The notes beneath the pieces were generated by a model. That model was given only the letters and a program-made list of their open reading frames with translations. It had not been told where the DNA came from and made no database searches. From the NCBI RefSeq assembly GCF_938031315.1, contig NZ_CALHHT010000370.1:1-5661 (forward strand): 5,661 bases of DNA, written 5' to 3'. This document shows, piece after piece, positions 1-5,329 of this stretch; within the stretch, counting starts at the first letter, position 1; each line of letters starts with the position of its first letter. The position numbers and the translations under genes are program-made. This DNA is from an uncultured Campylobacter sp. GTDB lineage: Bacteria; Campylobacterota; Campylobacteria; Campylobacterales; Campylobacteraceae.

Positions 1-55
1 TAAGGGTGCAGCTTCTAACCGGGGCTCGAGGGTTCAAATCCCTCTCTGTCCGCCA
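1..55 (+). tRNA. tRNA-Ser (inferred anticodon GCU), 3' part, 5' end outside window
   Basis: This is the 3' portion of a serine tRNA with an encoded CCA (53-55). Seen directly: an acceptor 3' strand TCTGTCC (45-51), discriminator G52, a perfect 5-bp T stem (GAGGG 28-32 / CCCTC 40-44) around loop TTCAAAT, and a long variable arm with a 6-bp stem (10-15 with 21-26, including G-U pairs) around loop TAACC. GGGTG (4-8) is the 3' side of the anticodon stem, which makes T1 the third anticodon base and AA (2-3) the end of the loop. A long variable arm with discriminator G points to serine, and a terminal U in the anticodon is only compatible with the AGC/AGU reader, so GCU is inferred; the first two anticodon bases lie outside the window. 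The 3' end borders a mobile element and is its probable attachment site. Confidence 0.9.
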
Positions 56-142
56 GAAACCCCATTTTAGCGATATTTTAAGCACTTTTTTAGAAAGTCT
101 AGCGACCCTAACCATATCCACGACGTGGAAAATAACGAAAAT

Positions 143-1024
143 TCAATAAATTTTAATGTTTCGATCGAAATCTTTTAAGTTAGAATTAAGGTAATTAACG
201 TAAACGTCATAAACCATTTTTGGAGTGGAATGCCCTAGAAGCTTTGCAAGCTCAACAGGTGAAACGAAATTTTGGTAAAGCATATTTGTAGCATAAGTAT
301 GACGCATATTGTAAAGGCGACGATACTTCAAATTTAGCTCCATTAAAATGGGCTTCCAATAATCATAAGTAAAAACACTAGTATCTTTATAAGGCTTATG
401 ATATTGGGTCTCCAACAAATATTTATTCATTAAAGAATAACGAATAAATTCTTTCAAAGGATCGTAAAGAGCATTTAAAATAGGCACTTTACGAATGCTT
501 AAATAGGTTTTGGGGGTGCTTTCGCCGAACCTTGAACGAGTAGAATTTACCGAAATAATACGATTTTGCAGGTCTATATCGGAAATTTTCAAAGCTAAAA
601 TTTCGCCCGTGCGAAGCCCCGTAAAGAAACCGACCTTTAGAAAAATCCTAAAATTTTCATTGTATTTTTTGGAAGTCTCCAGGATTTTCAATACTTCCTC
701 ATTCGTGAAAGGCTCAATACGAGGAGTTATATGCTGCATTTTTTTAATATGCACCAGAGGATTTTTAGAAATTTCCTCGTCCTCTATAGCAATCTTGATA
801 ATCTGACTTAGAGCCGAAAGATAGTGTTTTTTGCTCTTGTTGCAAACATCGGATATGCCGTCAAGCCATACACGAATTACAGACGGCTTTATGTCAAAAA
901 TTTCCATATTTTCGAAAAAGCGCAAGCGATTTGCCACAATACCCGCGTTTTTAACAAAAGTCGAATTTTTCCACTCTTTCTTGCCAAATTTGAGATAAAG
1001 ATCGGCGTAATAACTAAATTTCAT
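143..1024 (-). CDS. Tyrosine recombinase / phage-type integrase
   Basis: This protein would cut and join DNA at the tRNA-Ser attachment site to insert or excise the element. Numbering from the upstream GTG at 1045 (300 residues), the catalytic core shows Arg145 in GLRTGE, Lys179 in the beta hairpin (TPKT), Arg248 in YNMRHTYAT, His272 in LLGHS and the Tyr282 nucleophile in YDVYVNY. The usual HxxR box is YxxR here, a variant known in phage integrases, so the enzyme looks intact. Residues 10-100 resemble an SAM-like core-binding domain (the segment ending NPLVHIKK leads into the catalytic domain). I prefer the ATG at 1024 (293 residues) because AAAAGG stands 10 nt before it, whereas the GTG at 1045 has no ribosome binding site and overlaps the upstream gene. 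It is the last gene of the rep operon, 1 nt after the preceding stop, and points at the tRNA. Confidence 0.9.
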   Translation of the reverse strand: MKFSYYADLYLKFGKKEWKNSTFVKNAGIVANRLRFFENMEIFDIKPSVIRVWLDGISDVCNKSKKHYLSALSQIIKIAIEDEEISKNPLVHIKKMQHITPRIEPFTNEEVLKILETSKKYNENFRIFLKVGFFTGLRTGEILALKISDIDLQNRIISVNSTRSRFGESTPKTYLSIRKVPILNALYDPLKEFIRYSLMNKYLLETQYHKPYKDTSVFTYDYWKPILMELNLKYRRLYNMRHTYATNMLYQNFVSPVELAKLLGHSTPKMVYDVYVNYLNSNLKDFDRNIKIY

Positions 1025-1025
1025 A

Positions 1026-1247
1026 TCACTTAAGCCTTTTATCACTTTTTAATAAGATCTTGCCATTCCTAACTATAAATATTTTTTTTCCTCCATCGTC
1101 TTCAGTCAGAACCTTTAAACACTCTTTACAAATATGCTCATAAAAAAACCCAGTATAGTCCTGGACTTCCTTAGATACTTCGTAAATATCCATTGGATAT
1201 CCATCATCAAGCTTATCGCATACATCACATTGATATCTTATAGACAT
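1026..1247 (-). CDS. Small zinc-ribbon-like hypothetical protein (73 aa)
   Basis: I do not recognise this as a named family. It has two CxxC pairs, Cys7/Cys10 (CDVC) and Cys40/Cys43 (CKEC), separated by 29 residues, the spacing of a four-cysteine zinc ribbon. A short basic C-terminus follows (KSDKRLK). No signal peptide or membrane segment is visible, so it is likely cytoplasmic. The ATG at 1247 is supported by an AAGGA site 7 nt upstream. It lies 35 nt after the rep stop and 1 nt before the preferred integrase ATG, so it belongs to the same transcript. Zinc-ribbon proteins of this size in small elements are often DNA- or protein-binding regulators; a role as an excision or copy-number regulator here is only inference. 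Confidence 0.7.
   Translation of the reverse strand: MSIRYQCDVCDKLDDGYPMDIYEVSKEVQDYTGFFYEHICKECLKVLTEDDGGKKIFIVRNGKILLKSDKRLK
1035..1040 (-). promoter_or_regulatory. Ribosome binding site deciding the integrase start
   Basis: AAAAGG on the minus strand lies inside the last codons of the zinc-ribbon gene, 10 nt upstream of the ATG at 1024-1022. The alternative GTG at 1045-1043 is preceded by CTTATTAAAAA, which has no Shine-Dalgarno match. The spacing is slightly long, so translational coupling to the gene ending at 1026 probably helps. Confidence 0.5.
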
Positions 1248-1282
1248 CTCTCATCCTTTCAAATAAATTTTAAAAATTTTTC

Positions 1283-2614
1283 CTAAAACGGATACGACAT
1301 AACGCCATTATTGGAATATTTGAATTCCAACTCTCTAATATCTTCTAAAGCGTGCTGCGTAAAATATCTGATATGATTTTTATACCTCTGCAGAAACCCG
1401 CGCTCAATCATCTCATTCTCAAGCATGGCATAATCTTGGACGCTTAGAATATCATCGGTCATTTCTTTGCAATTATCGCGCCAGTAAAGTTTAAGCCTTT
1501 CATCGCTCATATCTTTCCAAGCAGTGCGGAATATCTTGCTAGGTTTATAAATTATAGGATTTTTGCCACTATTATAGGCAGATTGGACAAATTTAAGCTC
1601 GTGAGATTGAATTTTACCATCTGATGAATAGAAATGAATCTTGACATTATCATTACGCTTATAAGCAATTTTATGTTCAAGATAATCAAAACCATCAACT
1701 GAAACAATAATCGAAGCGACAATATAATCAGATGCCTTAAGCTTTTCGCCACTAACGAATTTTTTATTATCGGCAATCAAATCACAGCTTATAAAGCCGT
1801 CGCGAAAAAGATTCGTAACATATTTTAAATCTCTAAATTCTTTATATTGCCGAATTTTGCGATAAAGATACATAGGAATAATCGTGCGAGAAGTAGTAAA
1901 GCGCCTAACGCCGTAAAGAATATACCAATACGCGACGTCGTTTAACTCGCCATTCTTACCATTCTTAAACGTTTTAAGAACATATTTTAAAAGATATGAA
2001 ACAACGCCGCCCGCGTCATCGTCAAATTCGCTTTTAACATCCGTTCGAGTAGAAAAATAGCTTTGAGCGAGCTTAACGAATCTGTCCTTAAATTTAGACG
2101 GAATAAAAGCCACAATATGACAATGAGGGCAACCGTCCAAATGTGGCTCAAAAACGCGCAAATAGACGATATTTTGCTTAAATTCGGCTTTTATGTCCTT
2201 AAATATCTGCTGGCGTAGAAATTTACGCCAAGAATCGGAAATAAAATCTCTAGCCTTAGAAACATAATCCGCCTCGCCGCTAAATTTAGGATTATCAACA
2301 AGCTTAAAATTCTTTGATTTACCCAACTTGACCTGTTTAAGAGGCTTTAAATAAGACGGAGCCGTCAAAGTAAGAAAAATAGGAGCATCGAAACCAAGCT
2401 CTTTAGCAAAAACCCTCATCGTTGAAATCCGATTATAAAGCTCGGCGTGATACCTAGTAGGCTGAATATTGGCAGCAGTCGAAAAATCAAATAAAGAAAT
2501 TTGCTTTTCGCCGTTAACCGAGATATATGAACCCTTATAAAAATTCAAAGTTTTTTCAATCTTTGAATCAATATCCTTTCTATCAAAATCCGATACGGCA
2601 GTTTCAATTCCCAA
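1283..2614 (-). CDS. Rolling-circle replication initiator, HUH endonuclease (phage GPA-like)
   Basis: A replication protein expected to nick one strand at the element's origin and attach covalently to the 5' end to start rolling-circle synthesis. The three Rep motifs are in order: motif I FLTLTAPS (80-87), motif II EPHLDGCPHCHIVAF with the metal-binding HCH at His164-Cys165-His166, and motif III YLLKY with Tyr207 and Tyr211 three residues apart followed by Lys214. The two-tyrosine arrangement is that of phage P2 A and phiX174 A proteins. The C-terminal half (from about 230) is unassigned; no helicase Walker motif was noticed. The start is a problem: the listed start is TTG at 2614-2612, inside a CRISPR repeat, with an in-frame TAG just upstream (2629-2627) and no convincing ribosome binding site. 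There is no in-frame ATG near the N-terminus; the first is Met66. A TTG at codon 23 is another option. It is the first gene of the rep - zinc-ribbon - int operon. Confidence 0.85.
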   Translation of the reverse strand: MGIETAVSDFDRKDIDSKIEKTLNFYKGSYISVNGEKQISLFDFSTAANIQPTRYHAELYNRISTMRVFAKELGFDAPIFLTLTAPSYLKPLKQVKLGKSKNFKLVDNPKFSGEADYVSKARDFISDSWRKFLRQQIFKDIKAEFKQNIVYLRVFEPHLDGCPHCHIVAFIPSKFKDRFVKLAQSYFSTRTDVKSEFDDDAGGVVSYLLKYVLKTFKNGKNGELNDVAYWYILYGVRRFTTSRTIIPMYLYRKIRQYKEFRDLKYVTNLFRDGFISCDLIADNKKFVSGEKLKASDYIVASIIVSVDGFDYLEHKIAYKRNDNVKIHFYSSDGKIQSHELKFVQSAYNSGKNPIIYKPSKIFRTAWKDMSDERLKLYWRDNCKEMTDDILSVQDYAMLENEMIERGFLQRYKNHIRYFTQHALEDIRELEFKYSNNGVMSYPF

Positions 2615-2826
2615 CGGGATGGAATTCTACCTAGCGTTTCAGACCCTAGCGTTCGCAGATAGTTTGTTTCAATTCCCAACGGGATGGAATTCTACTCTAG
2701 TTTTTAAATTTACGTCGTTCCAACGCAAGCTGTTTCAATTCCCAACGGGATGAAATTCTACCCAGAAAAATGCTGGGAGGGAGGAAATATCTATCAGTTT
2801 CAATTACCAACGGATTTTGTAAAAAG
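2601..2826. CRISPR. Short orphan CRISPR array: 4 repeats (last degenerate), 3 spacers
   Basis: Three 30-nt repeats beginning GTTTCAATTCCC and ending AATTCTAC lie at 2601-2630, 2666-2695 and 2732-2761. The first two are identical and the third has one change (G to A at 2752). A fourth copy at 2797-2826 matches for about 19 nt and then degenerates. Spacers are unrelated to each other: 2631-2665 (35 nt), 2696-2731 (36 nt) and 2762-2796 (35 nt). Repeat and spacer lengths fit class 1 (type I or III) systems. The repeat contains a short TCCC/GGGA stem. On the minus strand it ends in ATTGAAAC, the common 5' handle of type I-B/III crRNAs, which favours leftward transcription. The degenerate copy on the right favours the opposite direction. 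No cas gene is in the window and no leader is visible: the left repeat is fused to rep and the right one abuts a terminator. Confidence 0.85.
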
Positions 2827-2851
2827 ATGACGACGGCGCTTCGACGTCATC
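2821..2851 (-). terminator. Intrinsic terminator of the ribH-nusB-pyrF operon
   Basis: An inverted repeat pairs 2842-2851 with 2826-2835 (10 positions, one mismatch) around a 6-nt loop. On the minus strand it is followed at once by TTTTT (complement of 2821-2825). It lies about 95 nt downstream of the pyrF stop on the same strand, so it should end that operon's transcript. Its T tract touches the degenerate CRISPR repeat, leaving no space for a leader between operon and array. Confidence 0.8.
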
Positions 2852-2944
2852 CTAGCTGCCTTTGTGCGCATTTTAATTAAAATTTCTTTCGCGCGAAAAC
2901 CACGCTTAAAATGATTTTCACCAAATTTTACGCAAGCTTTGGCG

Positions 2945-3631
2945 CTAAATTTGATCTAAAATTCGCTCGCAAATTTCGCACGGATCGGCGCTTTGATATA
3001 TCGGGCGACCGACTACGATAAAATCCGCCCTCGCTTCGCGCGCGGCGCCCAGGTCTGCCACTCGCTTTTGATCTGCTGCGCTCTCGCCAAACGGCCGTAC
3101 GCCTGGGCAGAGCGTGATAAAATTTTCGCTCGTAGCGTCCTTTATCAGGCGGCTCTCGAACGCCGAGCAGACCATGCCGTCAAGCCCGGCTTCGTAGCTC
3201 GCCACGCTAAATTTGCGCACCGCGTCGTTTAAATTTTGCTCGTAAACTGCGCTAAATTCAGCCTGATCAAAGCTCGTTAGCGCAGAGACCGCAAGCACCA
3301 GCGGGCGCGAACCGAGCTTGTCCAGTCGCTCCATCACCGCGCCCATTGCGCGCTTGCCGCTGCTTGCGTGCACGTTTATCATATCAACGCCGATTTTAGC
3401 GATCTCCTCGGCGGCATCGGCCATCGTGTTTGGGATGTCGTAGAGCTTTAGATCGAGAAAAATTTTAAAATCCCCGAGCTTTTTTAGCCCCCCCACAAAG
3501 CCCGCTCCGTCACGCAAATAAGTTCGCAGCCCAACTTTGAGCCAAATTTTATCCGAAAAGTCCGCAAGCTGCTCCGCCAGCTGTAAACACTGCTGCTTCG
3601 AGCCCAGATCAAGCGCGACGCAGAGCTTCAC
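2945..3631 (-). CDS. pyrF: Orotidine 5'-phosphate decarboxylase
   Basis: Converts orotidine 5'-monophosphate to UMP with release of CO2, the last step of de novo UMP synthesis, in the cytoplasm. The 228-residue length is normal for the bacterial enzyme. Visible family landmarks are VALDL with Asp8 at the first beta strand, LKVGL with Lys32, the catalytic DxKxxD (Asp60, Lys62, Asp65 in FLDLKLYDIPNT), NVHASSG (86-92), CPGVRP (175-180) and the phosphate-binding VGRPIY (207-212). The start is GTG at 3631, overlapping the nusB stop by 4 nt (GTGA), with AAGGA six nt upstream inside the nusB end, so translation is probably coupled to nusB. It is the last gene of the ribH-nusB-pyrF operon, followed by an intrinsic terminator. 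Confidence 0.97.
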   Translation of the reverse strand: MKLCVALDLGSKQQCLQLAEQLADFSDKIWLKVGLRTYLRDGAGFVGGLKKLGDFKIFLDLKLYDIPNTMADAAEEIAKIGVDMINVHASSGKRAMGAVMERLDKLGSRPLVLAVSALTSFDQAEFSAVYEQNLNDAVRKFSVASYEAGLDGMVCSAFESRLIKDATSENFITLCPGVRPFGESAADQKRVADLGAAREARADFIVVGRPIYQSADPCEICERILDQI

Positions 3632-4656
3632 CGTTTATCCTTGCCGCGTACCGCGCCTTTGCTGCTCGCAGGTCTTTTTGAGACGGCGCCTCTGCCGCCC
3701 GCAGATTTTTTCGGCGCGGTAGAGATTTTGCGCTCCGCGTTACTTTTGGGCGCAGTATTTTTACCAGCAGCGCTCTTTTTAGATACCGCGTTTTTGCCGA
3801 CTCTGAAATTTCTATCCGCGCCCTCTTTTTTCGGCGCGGCGTCTTTGCCTCGTTCGCCTGCCTTAAAAGTTTTACCTCGCTCGCCCGTTTTGAAATTTTT
3901 GCCCGTTTTCTCCGTCTTAAATTTATCTCCGGCCTTAAAATTTCTCTCCGTTTTAAATTTTTTGCTTGCGGCGGATTCGGATTTTTTTGCGGACGCGCTG
4001 CGAGTTTTCGAATTAGCGGGCTTTTTAGACGGTCTGCTTCTACTCGCCGTAGAATTTTTCGGCGCGCCGCCCCTCTTTGCTCTCGTAAAATTTTTCGTAT
4101 CGCCGTCCGCGCCTGTGGGGATGAAATTTTTCGCCGCAACGTTGCTGTCTGAAACAGCGGAGTTTTTTGCCGCAGCAGGCTTAAAATTTTTGGCTGCCTC
4201 TGTGGTTGTCTCGAGATTTTCGCTTTCCGTCGCAGTCGGCTTGGAAATTTTATCCGCCGCGATGTTTACGGGGCTATCTTTTAGCGCGTCCAGCACGCCG
4301 TTAATAAATTTAGACGAGATGCCAAGCTCCTTGGCGGAGTTGATCGCTTCGTTGATGACGATGCCCGCGTCCGTGTCCGTAAAGCGCAACTCATACGCCC
4401 CGAGCCGAAGTATCGCGCGCTCCAGAGCCGAAATTTCGGCGAGCTTAAATTCCTTTAAATTTTCATCTATCAGCGCATCGACCGCGGCGAGATTTTCGCT
4501 AGCGCCGCGCAGAAGCGCCAGCGTCCAGTTGCGCTGCTCGTTGCGAATGCGCTTTTCTTCAAGATACTCGTCCGCAAAGTCCTCGCCGCCGCCGTTCATG
4601 TCGCGGGAGTAGAGCAGCGAGATCGCAGCGAGCCTGGCTTGGTGTCTGGTGGCCAT
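3628..4656 (-). CDS. nusB: Transcription antitermination factor NusB with a long basic C-terminal tail
   Basis: NusB binds boxA RNA together with NusE (ribosomal S10) and promotes antitermination on rRNA operons. Residues 1 to about 128 form a complete NusB domain: MATRHQARLAAISLLYS at the N-terminus, the central LAEISALERAILRLGAYEL (72-90) and the C-terminal INEAINSAKELGISSKFINGVLDAL region (101-125). Family members are usually about 130-150 residues, so this 342-residue protein carries roughly 200 extra residues. The tail is low-complexity, rich in Lys, Ala, Ser and Gly, and strongly basic: about 53 Lys/Arg against 15 Asp/Glu in 151-342. It contains recurring KNF and FK(T/A)GERGK units and is probably disordered. 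The start ATG at 4656 has AAAGG six nt upstream and lies 1 nt after the ribH stop. The tail stays open right up to the pyrF overlap, so it is part of the gene as sequenced. Confidence 0.93.
   Translation of the reverse strand: MATRHQARLAAISLLYSRDMNGGGEDFADEYLEEKRIRNEQRNWTLALLRGASENLAAVDALIDENLKEFKLAEISALERAILRLGAYELRFTDTDAGIVINEAINSAKELGISSKFINGVLDALKDSPVNIAADKISKPTATESENLETTTEAAKNFKPAAAKNSAVSDSNVAAKNFIPTGADGDTKNFTRAKRGGAPKNSTASRSRPSKKPANSKTRSASAKKSESAASKKFKTERNFKAGDKFKTEKTGKNFKTGERGKTFKAGERGKDAAPKKEGADRNFRVGKNAVSKKSAAGKNTAPKSNAERKISTAPKKSAGGRGAVSKRPASSKGAVRGKDKR
3638..3642 (-). promoter_or_regulatory. Ribosome binding site for the pyrF GTG start
   Basis: AAGGA on the minus strand, embedded in the Lys-Asp codons near the end of nusB, stands 6 nt before the GTG at 3631-3629. 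This supports the GTG start and the 4-nt overlap between nusB and pyrF. Confidence 0.65.
3841..3942 (-). repeat. nusB: Imperfect tandem repeat inside the nusB tail (FK-T/A-GERGK units)
   Basis: Codons 239-272 encode about four degenerate units of 7-9 residues: NFKAGDK, FKTEKTGK, NFKTGERGK and TFKAGERGK. The DNA repeats are imperfect, so this looks like an old expansion rather than a recent slippage tract. Related KNF words recur earlier in the tail at about residues 156, 176 and 188. Confidence 0.6.
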
Positions 4657-4657
4657 T

Positions 4658-5128
4658 TTACGCCTTTATGTTGCGAAATAGGCTTAGAAGCTCGATCGCG
4701 CCACTCATCGCCTCAAAGCCCTTGTTACCGGCCTTTGAGCCTGCACGCTCGATCGCTTGCTCGATATTATCGGTAGTCAGTACGCCGAAAGTCACGGGCG
4801 CGCCGTATTTTAGCATGGTGTTTGCGATACCCTTGCTTACCTCGGCGCTTACGTAGTCAAAATGCGGAGTAGAGCCGCGGATCACCGCGCCTAGGCAGAC
4901 GACGGCGTCGTAGAGCTTGGAGCTTAACGCCTTTTCAAGCGCGAGCGGGATCTCAAAAGCGCCAGGCACCAGCATCAGGCTTAAATTTTCCTCCTTGCCG
5001 CCGTGGCGCAAAAACGCATCGTGCGCCCCCTCGACTAGGCGATCGGTGATGATGTGGTTGAAGCGGGCGTTGATGATTAGGATCTTTTCGCTGCCCTTAA
5101 GAGCAAGCGAGCCTTCGATGATTTTCAT
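4658..5128 (-). CDS. ribH: 6,7-dimethyl-8-ribityllumazine synthase
   Basis: Condenses 5-amino-6-ribitylamino-uracil with 3,4-dihydroxy-2-butanone 4-phosphate to give lumazine, the penultimate step of riboflavin synthesis; the family forms cytoplasmic pentamers or 60-mer shells. The 156 residues match the family length. Landmarks are ARFN (21-24) with the aromatic Phe23 that stacks on substrate, VPGAFEIP (54-61), GAVIRGSTPHFDYV (80-93) with catalytic His89 and phosphate-contacting RGST, and FGVLTTDNIEQAIERAG (114-130) with Arg128. The ATG at 5128 has an AAGGA site about 6 nt upstream. It is the first gene of the operon with nusB, whose ATG follows after 1 nt. In C. jejuni the gene before ribH is kdsA, which is not present here. 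Confidence 0.97.
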   Translation of the reverse strand: MKIIEGSLALKGSEKILIINARFNHIITDRLVEGAHDAFLRHGGKEENLSLMLVPGAFEIPLALEKALSSKLYDAVVCLGAVIRGSTPHFDYVSAEVSKGIANTMLKYGAPVTFGVLTTDNIEQAIERAGSKAGNKGFEAMSGAIELLSLFRNIKA

Positions 5129-5145
5129 GGTTTTCCTTTGCGTTA

Positions 5146-5184
5146 AATTTAGCGCTAAGCTTAGCTAAATTCGCCAAAATTCTA
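5146..5184 (-). promoter_or_regulatory. Candidate ribH promoter with inverted repeat in the 5' leader
   Basis: On the minus strand TAGAAT (5184-5179) resembles a sigma-70 -10 box and would give a leader of roughly 45 nt. That leader would begin with an inverted repeat, AATTTAGC (5146-5153) with GCTAAATT (5164-5171), enclosing a perfect 12-bp palindrome GCTAAGCTTAGC (5154-5165). This could be an operator or an RNA hairpin 17 nt before ribH. It is too short to be an FMN riboswitch. The -10 assignment is weak. Confidence 0.3.
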
Positions 5185-5329
5185 AATTAATTTCAGCATC
5201 GTGGCGCTTGAAATTATGAGAAATAGTAGGTGCTTTGCGCGCAGAAATTTTCTCGCAGCGAACGAATATGTCCAGCATCACGGCGCCGATCGTGCCGATC
5301 CTACGTATAGGGCGTATGCGAGCGCCGCG

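Larger units (their letters stand above)
56..2600. mobile_element. Small integrative element or remnant at tRNA-Ser: integrase, zinc-ribbon protein, HUH Rep
   Basis: A block of three leftward genes (rep, a small Cys4 protein, a tyrosine integrase) starts right after the tRNA-Ser 3' end. It is visibly richer in A+T than the ribH-nusB-pyrF segment to the right. A tyrosine integrase next to a tRNA 3' end is the standard arrangement of tRNA-targeting prophages and integrative elements, and a phage GPA-type HUH endonuclease supplies a replication initiator. Capsid, packaging, zot/gpI-type and transfer genes are absent, so it is either a minimal satellite or a deletion remnant. The left end is set by the tRNA. 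The right end given here is only the junction with the first CRISPR repeat. I looked for a repeated copy of the tRNA 3' end (CTCTGTCCGCCA and shorter) between 2600 and 2945 and saw none. A short inverted repeat TCCAC-GAC-GTGGA (117-129) lies between the tRNA and the integrase gene. Confidence 0.6.

Noticed and set aside
31..42. Similarity between the tRNA T-loop (TTCAAATCCC) and the CRISPR repeat (TTTCAATTCCC) as att sites
   Set aside because: Only about ten bases agree, with mismatches, and it is the general T-loop consensus; not enough to call attL and attR.
510..806. Rightward open frames at 510-806 and 824-1033
   Set aside because: Both are antisense to a well-supported integrase with all catalytic residues in frame.
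2761..2777. CCCAG-AAAAATG-CTGGG inverted repeat in the third spacer as a terminator
   Set aside because: A 5-bp stem with no following T tract on either strand; probably incidental.
2601..2826. The repeats as iterons or double-strand origin for Rep
   Set aside because: The regular 35-36 nt unrelated spacers, 30-nt repeat and degenerate end copy fit a CRISPR array far better; an origin function cannot be fully excluded.
2993..3232. Rightward frames opposite pyrF (2993-3232, 3537-3722) and opposite ribH (4668-4856, 4917-5168)
   Set aside because: They lie opposite highly conserved enzymes and show no domains or translation signals.
3609..4139. A 176-codon Arg/Lys-rich frame on the minus strand overlapping nusB and pyrF
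   Set aside because: It is an out-of-frame reading of the low-complexity nusB tail; the nusB frame joins a full NusB domain and has the proper overlap with pyrF.
3641..4612. A 323-codon rightward open frame opposite nusB
   Set aside because: It is antisense to the NusB domain and its tail; its Leu/Phe-rich, repetitive product mirrors the Lys/Ala codons of the tail, and no ribosome binding site or recognisable domain was seen.
5129..5175. FMN riboswitch before ribH
   Set aside because: The leader is far too short and none of the conserved RFN-element helices are visible.
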